From a virus, in IMG/VR virus record IMGVR_UViG_3300021963_000352, positions 1-36,281 of that record: DNA of 36,281 nt, one strand, 5' to 3'. How positions within the stretch are numbered: position 1 is the stretch's first letter; every line of letters begins with the position of its first letter. The notes beneath the pieces were generated by a model that did not search any database, was not told the DNA's origin, and worked only from the letters and a program-made list of their open reading frames with translations. This document shows, piece after piece, positions 7,161 through 16,433 of the stretch. Both the position numbers and the translations under genes were made by a program.

Positions 7161-8005
7161 TATCCAATAAAATCGTAAGGTGGTAATTCGTACTCAAGGA
7201 CCATTCTTTGCTTGATATCTTCTAATTCTTTTTCAGCATCTTCATAAAGTTCTCTACCATTTAGTTCAATTCCTCCTGGCAATTTAACTCCTCTAAATTT
7301 AATTAAATTTTGCCCCCACTGCTTTTTCATAAGTGCAGTCAGATATTTCTTTAGAAAACTATCATTATAAACATCAGTGAAGGTATTTGGATCTAAAATT
7401 CTGTAGCAATCAATTATTAGGAAAGTTCCAACTTGTTGAGATCCCCAGTCAATATCAAGATACATTCTATTCTGTCTTTTATTAAATCTTATCTGCTTAT
7501 CGGTACTCAAAAGAAAATCAATATCCTCAAGGTAACTTTTTACCATCGAATATTGTAATAAATCAATTGAATTGAAATAGTATAAATCATTTAAGAATAG
7601 TTGATATTTAATGCTAAACATACCTCTAGAGATAGAACTGGCATCAAATTTAAAAACTTTTTCTATTCCAATTACAGAGTCTGGAACTTGAATAAAATTG
7701 GATGTTTCATAAAAATTGGAAGTAATTGTTCCAAGACCTGATATATTTGTCGATGTTCCTGTTGTAGTTACTAATCCAACACCACTTCCTTTTGATGCGG
7801 TTCCTCTATTAATATCATCTTGAGTAAATTGATACTTCAGATACATTCTTTCTACGCCATCAAAGTGCCTCTCGTGGAAGTACTGGAGGGCATCATCAAC
7901 CAAATCATCTATCTGGTCATCATCAACGTTAATCTCCAATACAGGGGCACCTAGGCGTCTTAGGCAATAGTCCACTAGTTCTTGTCTACTTGCTGGTTTT
8001 GACAT
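7160..8005 (-). CDS. gp13: Neck protein gp13-like
   Basis: At 281 aa this is close to T4 gp13 (309 aa), a head-completion or connector-adaptor protein that works with gp14 to close the filled head before tail joining. Its N-terminus (SRQELVDYCLRRLGAPVLEINVDDDQIDDLVDDALQYFHERHFDGVERMYLKYQ) is the conserved signature of the cyanophage family. Residues 75-100 (GVGLVTTTGTSTNISGLGTIT) look like a Gly/Thr loop absent from T4. The C-terminal helix region (KKQWGQNLIKFRGVKLPGG...AEKELEDIKQRM) is also typical. One-base overlaps with both neighbours place it in the 13-14-15-16 neck and packaging block. Confidence 0.9.
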   Translation of the reverse strand: MSKPASRQELVDYCLRRLGAPVLEINVDDDQIDDLVDDALQYFHERHFDGVERMYLKYQFTQDDINRGTASKGSGVGLVTTTGTSTNISGLGTITSNFYETSNFIQVPDSVIGIEKVFKFDASSISRGMFSIKYQLFLNDLYYFNSIDLLQYSMVKSYLEDIDFLLSTDKQIRFNKRQNRMYLDIDWGSQQVGTFLIIDCYRILDPNTFTDVYNDSFLKKYLTALMKKQWGQNLIKFRGVKLPGGIELNGRELYEDAEKELEDIKQRMVLEYELPPYDFIG

Positions 8006-8337
8006 CAGTATTCTCCTCCATCAATTTGAGTTGAATTTATATTACCTGCCACATATAAATCTGCACCAACATACAAATCACCTCTAAAAGATGTAATTCC
8101 TATGACATCTAATTTGTATGTTGTTGTTACTCCAGTTACATTCAAATTTCTTAAATTACGTAAAACATCTGTGGTAATAAAATTTCCACTATTGGCATTA
8201 TATTCTAATACATATCCGTCTGCTAATGTTGATGTATCAACATCACTCAAATCTACTAATCGCGTTGAAGGTGAAATGCTATTAGAAAGTACTCTAATAA
8301 CATTTTGCCCACCAATTCTATCTGGTATATTTGGCAT
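8005..8337 (-). CDS. Small fibrous virion protein at the T4 wac position, 110 aa
   Basis: The N-terminal half has a LVDLSDVDTSTLADGYVLEYN segment, a pattern common in phage tail fibre proteins. The C-terminal half repeats a V-x-G-x-T/D beta unit (LNVTGVTTTYKLDVIGITSF, then GDLYVGADLYVAGNIN), typical of trimeric beta-helical fibres. It lies directly before gp13, where T4 carries wac (fibritin, whiskers). By position and composition it may be a short neck fibre, but it shows no fibritin coiled coil or foldon and is far shorter. It overlaps its neighbours by one base on each side. Confidence 0.7.
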   Translation of the reverse strand: MPNIPDRIGGQNVIRVLSNSISPSTRLVDLSDVDTSTLADGYVLEYNANSGNFITTDVLRNLRNLNVTGVTTTYKLDVIGITSFRGDLYVGADLYVAGNINSTQIDGGEY

Positions 8338-8687
8338 TAGCGTGTTACCCCCGATCTAACTAGAACCATTCCCTCAACAGCTTTATATTTTGCCCCCCCA
8401 GAACCCAATCCCCCATATTCCAACATTACATCATAAACATATCTTCCGGGTTTTAAGTTTAGAGTTTGCTCATCTGTCAGCGAAATTTTTATCGCACCGA
8501 CAAGGGGATTAACTATACTTGATCCAAAAGAGACTGCAGTCAAACTTGAAGGACTTTTTCTCAATTGTGAAGTTATACCATATCCAGTTATATTTAAAGC
8601 TGAATTTGTTCTGGTATCTTCTAATCCAAATATAGTGGAGAAGTCGAATCCTTGGTCAATGACAATATTGGAAACATAGACTGCCAT
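8337..8687 (-). CDS. Ig-like or beta-sandwich virion protein, 116 aa
   Basis: This 116-aa protein is predicted to be all beta. It has DQGFDFSTIFGLEDTRTNSALNITGYGITSQLRKSP, then SLTDEQTLNLKPGRYVYDVMLEYG, and ends KYKAVEGMVLVRSGVTR. The alternation of short strands and the 'LKPGRYVYDV' edge resemble the small baseplate or decoration domains found in many phages. I know no specific name. A TATAAATA late promoter precedes its ATG by about 24 bases, so it heads the transcript that continues through gp13-gp17. That makes a virion role very likely. The AAGGAA upstream of the ATG is an acceptable ribosome-binding site. Confidence 0.7.
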   Translation of the reverse strand: MAVYVSNIVIDQGFDFSTIFGLEDTRTNSALNITGYGITSQLRKSPSSLTAVSFGSSIVNPLVGAIKISLTDEQTLNLKPGRYVYDVMLEYGGLGSGGAKYKAVEGMVLVRSGVTR

Positions 8688-8710
8688 TTTTTTAATATAT
8701 TCCTTAAGTA

Positions 8711-8718
8711 TATTTATA
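8711..8718 (-). promoter_or_regulatory. T4-type late promoter for the wac-position and neck genes
   Basis: The octamer TATAAATA (minus strand) is in the gap ahead of the 116-aa gene, with an AAGGAA ribosome-binding site and ATG following at 8687. It matches the T4 late consensus and sits at the head of a tightly overlapping gene set (8687 down to terL). Confidence 0.6.
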
Positions 8719-8720
8719 CT

Positions 8721-8891
8721 CTAAAGATTCATAAGAGATGTGAGAGTTTCTTGCTGTTTTAAATATAATTTGCAATAAAGTTTTGAGAAATTTTTTAATT
8801 GTTCGGAACTCAATTCATCAATAATTCTACAGTGTTTTTCATATTCAAATAACTTATTTACTGACTGCAATTCAATTTCATTTGGATCCAT
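8721..8891 (-). CDS. Small helical protein, 56 aa
   Basis: This 56-aa gene runs from ATG 8891-8889 to TAG 8723-8721. The product begins MDPNEIELQSVNKLFEYEKH and continues as one amphipathic helical region (CRIIDELSSEQLKNFSKLYCKLYLKQQ) to an end at TSLMNL. It overlaps the end of the 66-aa gene by 14 bases in another frame, so the two are probably co-translated. A short protein of this type next to gp13 is familiar to me from T4-like cyanophages, but I know no function. The stop codon lies just upstream of the late promoter at 8711. Confidence 0.7.
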   Translation of the reverse strand: MDPNEIELQSVNKLFEYEKHCRIIDELSSEQLKNFSKLYCKLYLKQQETLTSLMNL

Positions 8892-9078
8892 TTAATAACT
8901 CCTTTAATAGTGATTTAATTTCATTAATATCTTGTTTAATCGTATCTAATTCTTTTTTTTGAGATTCTTTATTACTAATTATATTGAGATATTGATTATA
9001 TGCCACAGAATCGCAATTAACAATAGCTCCACTATTTTCATCTCTATAAAGATTCGTGTGCCCCTTTACTCTAATCAT
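8878..9078 (-). CDS. Small protein with C-terminal coiled coil, 66 aa
   Basis: Residues 1-30 (MIRVKGHTNLYRDENSGAIVNCDSVAYNQYL) form a short globular start. Residues 35-62 (NKESQKKELDTIKQDINEIKSLLKELL) have a clear heptad pattern and should form a coiled coil. The gene's ATGA overlaps the stop of the giant DUF4815 gene by four bases (9075-9078). Co-translation with the tail protein suggests a small tail or baseplate accessory or chaperone. Function is unknown. Confidence 0.72.
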   Translation of the reverse strand: MIRVKGHTNLYRDENSGAIVNCDSVAYNQYLNIISNKESQKKELDTIKQDINEIKSLLKELLNGSK

Positions 9079-12000
9079 CTTACCGCAATAGTCCTAAGTT
9101 CTTTGATTCTTGGTGGATATGCTTGATTAGTCCCTGACATTACTATTTTAATTACATATCCATTAAACAACCCAAGATTGTTTGCGGTAAATTCATATTC
9201 TTTGAATTGATTGTCCAAACTAGAACTTACGAAAGAATCAGGTTTTCCGTTATTTAGAGAAGAATCAACTACCGAAAGTCCAGATGCCGTAGAAGTAAGA
9301 TTATCATAACCGGGGAATAGTTCAAATGATTGTTCAACTTCAGAAGAGTCTGGCCTAAACAGACTATACAAAACTCTAAAATCGGCAGATTCGTGACGAT
9401 ATGCAGATAAAATAACTTTAAGAGAAGTTGCTGGTTGTACCAAATTTACTGATCTTGAAACATACACTACTGCGTGTGGATCATCCAATATAGAATTAGA
9501 TCTACCATCAGATGCATAATCAAAAACTGGACTGTTCAAACGATTGGAAATAAACTCAGTAAATGCAGTATCTAAGAATATTATAGGTGATAAATTAGAA
9601 TCTGTTGTACTTAAAGTTATTCCTGTAGTAAATGATTTATTTCTTGGCAAATTATTGAGATATTCAGTTTCATTTTCTTTAGAACATACAAGTCTCACTG
9701 TTTTTAGTGTATTTAATGCATTCAACTGAATTGGTTCAAATCCATTATCCAAGAATGAAGTCTCATTTCCACTTACACTTGTTCCAGAAACAGATCTAAT
9801 CACAGCCGAAACCGATGTGGAAGATCCTGGAGTAATAAGGTTATATGTCGGTACTATTGAACTATAAAGAATATTTTCACTTGCTAGAACTTTAGAACCT
9901 CCTAATGTTGATTCTGAAGTAAATTGTAGTTGTGGCGTATTTGGTGTACTTGCATCGGAACTTCTATTTTCTCCATTTGCAGTCCTATCAATTTCGAGAT
10001 AATAACCATCCAATCCGATATCTAAATCACTAATATCGTGAGTTGTATTAATTCTTCTTAAAGAAACCCCATTCAGTTCATACTTGTACATTAAACTATT
10101 GGCATTATGATCAATTGAAATAGTAGAATCAATACCTCTAGTAATAGTGCCTAAGAATCCACTACCAATAGACTGATATTTAATTATTTCATTTCCAATT
10201 TTTATATATCCAGGATTAGATCCACTTACAGAAACTCCTTCAAAAGTTCCAAAGTTTGAAGTATCTCCGATAGCAATTGTTGTTGACGTTGAAGTTATTG
10301 GTGAAGTAATTGCAACTGGTGCGGTACTAGATTCTGCATTATAAATTCTAAGTTTATTTGTATTTCCGTACATTCCGTGGTCAAAATGTTCTACTCTTAT
10401 GAAATTTCCAGAATATTGATCAGTTGAAGGTGTAGAATTTCTAATTGTAGTGCTTGCAAGAGAAACTATTGCATTAGAATTATTGTAATAACTTAATCCG
10501 GCACCAACTGTAAAAGTATTACCCTGAACTCCGGAAAGGTATAAAGTATCAATACTATTATTGTTTCCAGTTATTGTAATTTTTGCATCACGCCCACGCA
10601 CGGAAGTTCCGGTTCCTACTGTAGAAGTTACAATACCGACAACATCTCCTACCGCATATCCATTTCCGGGATTTACAATTATTGGGGTTCCGGTAATTGT
10701 TCCTGAAGTTGCTGTAATACTTAAAACAAGTCCAGAACCATTTCCAGTAATATTATAAGTACTTACATTAGAATCTGTAACATAATTACTTCCTCCCGTA
10801 GTTAATCCTACTGTTGCTACCGAACTTCCTGTTCCAATTACATATCCATAGACATACGGTTGTGATCCAGCAACCTTTCTACCTTTGGATAAATCAGAAA
10901 TCAATGATGCATTAGTTATTGTAGTAATTCCAAGAGTAAGTGTTTTTGGTAATGTTGTTAGCGGATTGTTTCCTAATCTCTGAACATATCCATTACTTTC
11001 ATCTAATGTTGGATTGTAGAAAAATGCAGTTCCTGGTTGATTTTCAATAAATTGTGCCTTATAAAGTTTAAACTTGAGGTCTTGGTATTGATTTGCTGTC
11101 CATATAGATCCGTTTTGAGATTTGAACAGACTTCCCATCGCAAATTGCTTTGAGTAGGTTACGGCATTTACATCTGGGAGATTTTTGGTATTGACAGTTT
11201 TTTCACCCATAACTGCAGTCCACATCTCATACTGATCACTATTTTCTGAAATGATTACGACAGCATACTCTCTTCCTGGTGGTAGGTAAATTGGTTCATC
11301 AAAAGTAACCTTAGTTGCAGCGGAAGCATCTGAAGAAATATTTACTTCACTTGGTCTTAATGTAACCGAATTTCCAATAACAATCCTTGTGGGGGTTCCC
11401 AGTTCTACAGTTCTTATTTCAACTTTTACCGTAGCATTTCCACTATCTTTTTTGGCAAAGAATAAATCAACGGCAGTTAAAAAGGCACCATTAGAATCAT
11501 CAGTTGCTAATCCTTCTCTAGAAGAATCCGGAGCCTCTATATTTCCACCAACAACAAAAGATTGTGCAAGAGGGTCTACAAATCTCTGGATAGTTGTTCT
11601 AGTATGAGTATTTATTGTCGTTTGTGATGTTGTTGTATTTGTTGTAAGATTAGTGACTGTTTTTGTTGTTAGATTTTTAGTAGTTGCCGTAACAGTATTT
11701 TCCCACTGTTCAAGTGTACCATCAGAATTGAAATTTGTTTCAGCAACTGAAGTGTCCGAACTTCCTGGAAGACCTGGATCGTTTGTTGAACTTGAACTCA
11801 ACTTAAATGTTTTAGTTCCAGTAGAAATTCTTACAGTTGGAGTTGGAATTGTATTTGGGTCTCTTAAGTAAAATGTCCCGATCAAATCTCCAAAATTATC
11901 AGAAATAAGTCTTAGGTCGCTTACGGTTGCCACAGATCCACTAGTCTGACCAACCAATTGCATACCTCTAAGTAAATATCCAGAATACTTTCCTTGAGAT

Positions 12001-15000
12001 TCTTCTGATAGTGAAACCGTATCAACATTCAAAACTTTTGATGATTGACTATATCCGGATGCTATAGATTCGGTTCTAATATATGGATTAATTGTATATG
12101 TGGTAGATGGTGAATTATATGGACCATACTTATGATTTGGTGCTGCAACTCTAAATGAAATTAAATTATTATCACCAAATGTTCCAATAACAGTTTCCCC
12201 AACTACAAATGCTTTGGATGAATTAGTTATTTCAATTAATTTGGGAATAAAATCAACTCCACTATTTCCATCGAGGAATTGATAAAATTGTGTAGATGGC
12301 TTGACATTAGATACAGAAAATTGAATATTTCTGGACCTCATAAATGATTCATTAGATGATGATATTAATACATTTCTTATTGTTGTATCGGTATTACTTA
12401 CCGTATCAAAATTTTCAGTTGTTGAAATATTAGAAGTAGTATTTGTAGCAGTTGATGAAGTTTGATTTTGGTCATTACCAACAATTCTAGTAAAATTACC
12501 TTCTCCAAAAATATCAGGAAGATTAACTGTGTCACTTGTTTGAGTATTAATTGGTGTCAAAGTAACTGAAACATTACTAGTTAAATTGTTGGTGAGAGTT
12601 CTACTAGAATTTAATGTTATGCTGATATTTTTATCGGGAAGTTGAACTGTTCTAACCCAGTTATCAATTTCTGGACTTAACTTAATATCACCACTATAAA
12701 CAATCACATTAAATGGATTTACATTTTCGACTGTCGTTGCAAACGCCTGCTCTATCCACCCAATAGATTCATACTTTAAAGTTACTGCTTTTCCTGTTTT
12801 TACGACATTTGGATCTAGTAACTTAAAATTTTCCGAAAAATCCAAATTTTCATCAGTAACTGCAGATTCGGGTGCAATTTGTGATTTAAGTGAATTTCTA
12901 CTAGTAACAGGTGTTATTTCATTTGTAGATGTATTAACTCTAATGGAGGATAATCCTCTGTTAATAAACGAATAATTTTTAAAATCGTCTACAAAAAATC
13001 CACTCTTAAATCTATTATTACCATCAGAATCTTGAATCTGTAAAGTCTGAGTATTTACTTCTAATAGAGACAGCGAAGTAACTCTCTCTAAGTTTTCCAC
13101 CCTATCTTCAATTAGTCCAATATCTCTCATAGTATATCTTCTATTATCCTTCAATGTCACCACGGCATTTGCTGGATTATAAAGATATGGGGGTAATTTA
13201 ATAGTTGCAATTTCCATCACAGCATCATTTTTTTCTGGTTCCTTAGGAGTATTTGAAGATATTCCCTTTTCAAGGATAAAGTTTTTATTTCTATCAAGAT
13301 ATAGTTTGTCAATTCTTGCTAAGTAATAATCGTAACCAAGTAATGAACTTTCGTTTGGTGATAAAATGCGTGTGGGATTTAGAGTTCTTGATGCAAAATC
13401 AAATGGTGAAGAACTATCTGAGGTGAAAATAGAAACTCTTGGTCTAAAATCTAAAGTATCTGAGGATCTTACAGATCTTGGTCCAATAAATGGGATATCA
13501 TGTGTAAATCTATCTTTATCATAACTTAATACTGTAAATACATCACCACTATCATTAGAAGGAATTGAATAATAATCAAACACAACTAAAAGTTGTTTTG
13601 ATGGTTCTGTAGTGCCCTTATTTCTGACAATTCTAGAATAATCATAATATTGATCTTTCTGTCCTTTGTCAAGTCTATACGAATTGGTAATATCTTTATA
13701 CTTTCCGGGAGTTATTGCTTCAATTTCCGTAGTTACATTTGATTCTTCAAATGTAACTGTCTCAGAATTTGTAAATCTTTCCGAATTTAAATATACTACA
13801 CCAAGAACATTAGTAAATGGTTTTGAAACAACTCTTGCAATGGATTTACTATCATTTCCTAGAATATTTTCACCAATAATAGCATTAGTTGATACATTAG
13901 CACTAGCACCAAATTGTATCTGATCTAAAGTAGGTGCCGAGGAATCAAATGACTCGTAAATTGAAATAATTTTTACTACATCTGGGTAATTTAGTGATAT
14001 TTCTTCATCTTGAACTCTTAGTCCATAAAATTGATTATAAGTAAGACCATCTCCAATTGAAGAACTAATACCAGTTCCTGATTGTGGATACTTTGATCTC
14101 GCTATGGTTAAGGTATTACTTTTATTGTATGTTTTTACTTTGCTCTGGATTCCATTTTTAACCAATGTGGTATTTACAACAACACCTGTCTCCGAAGGAG
14201 ATAATCCACTAATAGTTACCGTATTTCCGCTCAAAACAAATTGATCCGAAGTTACTGTACCAATACCACCTCCACTGTAGTGTACTGAATACCTTTCTTG
14301 ATCAAATGACTCAAAAAATGCACTAGAAATTCCACTAATTGCTGAAGCATTGAATTGTAGTACTCCACTACTATTTGTGCCTTGTCCGGTTATTTGTTCG
14401 GAAATTGTTAATAATGAATCTGAAAGATTTACTGAAGAAACATTAGGATCTGGTAATTGTGCATATAGGAACCCAGAATTCTCATTTCTTATTATTGGAG
14501 CACCAATAAAAACATTGTTATAAGTTCCATTTGTTACAGCACCAGTGCATATTCCGGAGACTGTAGTAACACCAACAATACTTAGTGATGCACCATCGGC
14601 AGAAACTGCGGTTACTCTATTAAATGATTCGTCTCCCGAAGTGGTTTGATATCTAATAATTGAACCAACTTTTACGCCAGTAAAAAATTTTCCAGGACTT
14701 ACTACAGTATTTCCTCCACTGATTGTTACTTGAGTCACTCCATTTGGAAGTCTAAATCTTTCAAGCAAACAGTCGGCAGTAAATGTTGGATATCCAGATA
14801 TTCCGGTCTGTTTTACCGATTTTATATCTTCTGTAGAATATGCAGTTACTGTTCTAATAGTTCTTGGAAAATCAATCCCATTGATAATTAACTGCTCTCC
14901 AACTGAAAATGTTCCGGAAGTTTGTCTCAGACTGATTGTATTGGATGATCCACCAGCAGAGACTGCATACCCACTAGCGCCGCTACTTTTTCCCTTTACA

Positions 15001-16427
15001 TACGATGTTGCTGGTAATTCTGTACTTGATATTATAGAGTTTAAAACAATAGTTGTATAAGTTTGAATGTCGTACAGATATAGATCCCAATTAGTAGCAT
15101 CATTACTATATGCAGCATCGGTCAAACTAAAATTATACACTCTTGCATTCCCAATAGTAGTCCCAGATCCCACAAATTGATCTAATAAATCTATTGTAAG
15201 TTTTTGTTTTGGTGCTCCAGATACATTATTGACTACAATATTATTTCCCATCTCAAAGGGAACATTTACATTTTGAATGGATGCAGTATCTCTAGGTTTA
15301 TCAATATCAATAATCGTTGTTGATATTTTTTCAACATCATACCCCCTTACATAAGCCTTTCCTGGGGATATCTTTAAACACATCAAGTCTTCTGATGGTG
15401 AGTTTCTTTGTTCAGTAATTTCAGTATTGAAAAATAAACCATTATTACCTAATCTATCATTTAAAGAATTATTTACAGATACATTAAATGGTTCAACCGT
15501 ATAATCTCCAGATTCATCATAAGTTCTTTCTGCCATATAATCTTTGATTATATTATATTGACTTTTTTGTTCAATAATTTTAATTTTTCCATTTTCAACT
15601 CTCAAAAGTTCAACAAAATCAGTATCGTTGAGGTCTGATATAAATTTCTTCGTTAGAGTTAAATCAATCTTAAATCTATCTGCTCCTGGTGCTGCATAGT
15701 TTGTAAATCCCTTAGATGGGTCATACAATGAACTGTCATCCCCAGCACTGAGAATTAATTCGTCAATTTTTAGTCCAACTCTATATGAAGGCGTATTTGT
15801 ATAATTATCTAAAATTATAGTTTGTTTAGATACATTAACAAAATAACCTCTAATGAAATAAACTCCATCACCAATAGATGCAGAAGAACCTACGGATGTT
15901 GCATTCAGTGCTATTAATGATGCAAATGGAGTTCCTGCATTAATGGTAGTATTACCATAAGTTATATTTTCTTCTGCAATTAATGATTCCCCATCTTCAA
16001 ACGGATTAAACTGAAAATTATTATCAGAATCCAAATATTTTACATATATTGTTAAATCTTCTACATTTTCTCCATCGGGGAGAGAAACAAATTGAATTAT
16101 TGCTGTTGTTCCTGATATTTGCCCTGATATTTTTTTACCAATAAAATTATTAATATAAAGAGAAATATCAACTCCAAAATTAGTTGGATTAAGTTTTACA
16201 GAATTAAAATTTCCATCATAGGCAATATTTCCAGGAATAACTACCGATCCCTCTTTGAATATATGACTTCCAAAAGATTTTACCTGATCCTGTAAAATAG
16301 ATTGAAGAGTTGTTAATTCTCTTGCCTGTACTGGATATCCTGGTTTGAACAAGACTTTGTAAAAATTCTTTTCAGAATCAAAGTCATCATAATATGGACT
16401 GATGTTTAAATCTGTTTTTTGTGCCAT
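9075..16427 (-). CDS. Giant DUF4815-type tail/baseplate structural protein, 2450 aa
   Basis: Residues 1-120 (NISPYYDDFDSEKNFYKVLFKPGYPVQARELTTLQSILQDQVKSFGSHIFKEGSVV) are the DUF4815 signature of T4-like cyanophage tail proteins. The protein lies between gp8 and the neck genes, where T4 has gp9-gp12, so it probably forms or carries the baseplate-to-fibre connection. The long body is rich in Ser, Thr, Gly, Asn and Val. Around residues 1600-1740 is a DPLAQSFVV segment followed by FLTAVDLFFAKK...VKVEIRT, a module also seen in other phage tail proteins. Further on are a GxGY unit (IIVNPGNGYAVGD) and a 'GNEIIKYQSI...ITRGIDST' unit of the same kind as in gp7. No enzymatic motif is visible. The start is six bases after gp8's stop. 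Confidence 0.85.
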   Translation of the reverse strand: MAQKTDLNISPYYDDFDSEKNFYKVLFKPGYPVQARELTTLQSILQDQVKSFGSHIFKEGSVVIPGNIAYDGNFNSVKLNPTNFGVDISLYINNFIGKKISGQISGTTAIIQFVSLPDGENVEDLTIYVKYLDSDNNFQFNPFEDGESLIAEENITYGNTTINAGTPFASLIALNATSVGSSASIGDGVYFIRGYFVNVSKQTIILDNYTNTPSYRVGLKIDELILSAGDDSSLYDPSKGFTNYAAPGADRFKIDLTLTKKFISDLNDTDFVELLRVENGKIKIIEQKSQYNIIKDYMAERTYDESGDYTVEPFNVSVNNSLNDRLGNNGLFFNTEITEQRNSPSEDLMCLKISPGKAYVRGYDVEKISTTIIDIDKPRDTASIQNVNVPFEMGNNIVVNNVSGAPKQKLTIDLLDQFVGSGTTIGNARVYNFSLTDAAYSNDATNWDLYLYDIQTYTTIVLNSIISSTELPATSYVKGKSSGASGYAVSAGGSSNTISLRQTSGTFSVGEQLIINGIDFPRTIRTVTAYSTEDIKSVKQTGISGYPTFTADCLLERFRLPNGVTQVTISGGNTVVSPGKFFTGVKVGSIIRYQTTSGDESFNRVTAVSADGASLSIVGVTTVSGICTGAVTNGTYNNVFIGAPIIRNENSGFLYAQLPDPNVSSVNLSDSLLTISEQITGQGTNSSGVLQFNASAISGISSAFFESFDQERYSVHYSGGGIGTVTSDQFVLSGNTVTISGLSPSETGVVVNTTLVKNGIQSKVKTYNKSNTLTIARSKYPQSGTGISSSIGDGLTYNQFYGLRVQDEEISLNYPDVVKIISIYESFDSSAPTLDQIQFGASANVSTNAIIGENILGNDSKSIARVVSKPFTNVLGVVYLNSERFTNSETVTFEESNVTTEIEAITPGKYKDITNSYRLDKGQKDQYYDYSRIVRNKGTTEPSKQLLVVFDYYSIPSNDSGDVFTVLSYDKDRFTHDIPFIGPRSVRSSDTLDFRPRVSIFTSDSSSPFDFASRTLNPTRILSPNESSLLGYDYYLARIDKLYLDRNKNFILEKGISSNTPKEPEKNDAVMEIATIKLPPYLYNPANAVVTLKDNRRYTMRDIGLIEDRVENLERVTSLSLLEVNTQTLQIQDSDGNNRFKSGFFVDDFKNYSFINRGLSSIRVNTSTNEITPVTSRNSLKSQIAPESAVTDENLDFSENFKLLDPNVVKTGKAVTLKYESIGWIEQAFATTVENVNPFNVIVYSGDIKLSPEIDNWVRTVQLPDKNISITLNSSRTLTNNLTSNVSVTLTPINTQTSDTVNLPDIFGEGNFTRIVGNDQNQTSSTATNTTSNISTTENFDTVSNTDTTIRNVLISSSNESFMRSRNIQFSVSNVKPSTQFYQFLDGNSGVDFIPKLIEITNSSKAFVVGETVIGTFGDNNLISFRVAAPNHKYGPYNSPSTTYTINPYIRTESIASGYSQSSKVLNVDTVSLSEESQGKYSGYLLRGMQLVGQTSGSVATVSDLRLISDNFGDLIGTFYLRDPNTIPTPTVRISTGTKTFKLSSSSTNDPGLPGSSDTSVAETNFNSDGTLEQWENTVTATTKNLTTKTVTNLTTNTTTSQTTINTHTRTTIQRFVDPLAQSFVVGGNIEAPDSSREGLATDDSNGAFLTAVDLFFAKKDSGNATVKVEIRTVELGTPTRIVIGNSVTLRPSEVNISSDASAATKVTFDEPIYLPPGREYAVVIISENSDQYEMWTAVMGEKTVNTKNLPDVNAVTYSKQFAMGSLFKSQNGSIWTANQYQDLKFKLYKAQFIENQPGTAFFYNPTLDESNGYVQRLGNNPLTTLPKTLTLGITTITNASLISDLSKGRKVAGSQPYVYGYVIGTGSSVATVGLTTGGSNYVTDSNVSTYNITGNGSGLVLSITATSGTITGTPIIVNPGNGYAVGDVVGIVTSTVGTGTSVRGRDAKITITGNNNSIDTLYLSGVQGNTFTVGAGLSYYNNSNAIVSLASTTIRNSTPSTDQYSGNFIRVEHFDHGMYGNTNKLRIYNAESSTAPVAITSPITSTSTTIAIGDTSNFGTFEGVSVSGSNPGYIKIGNEIIKYQSIGSGFLGTITRGIDSTISIDHNANSLMYKYELNGVSLRRINTTHDISDLDIGLDGYYLEIDRTANGENRSSDASTPNTPQLQFTSESTLGGSKVLASENILYSSIVPTYNLITPGSSTSVSAVIRSVSGTSVSGNETSFLDNGFEPIQLNALNTLKTVRLVCSKENETEYLNNLPRNKSFTTGITLSTTDSNLSPIIFLDTAFTEFISNRLNSPVFDYASDGRSNSILDDPHAVVYVSRSVNLVQPATSLKVILSAYRHESADFRVLYSLFRPDSSEVEQSFELFPGYDNLTSTASGLSVVDSSLNNGKPDSFVSSSLDNQFKEYEFTANNLGLFNGYVIKIVMSGTNQAYPPRIKELRTIAVR

Positions 16428-16433
16428 TTTTAG

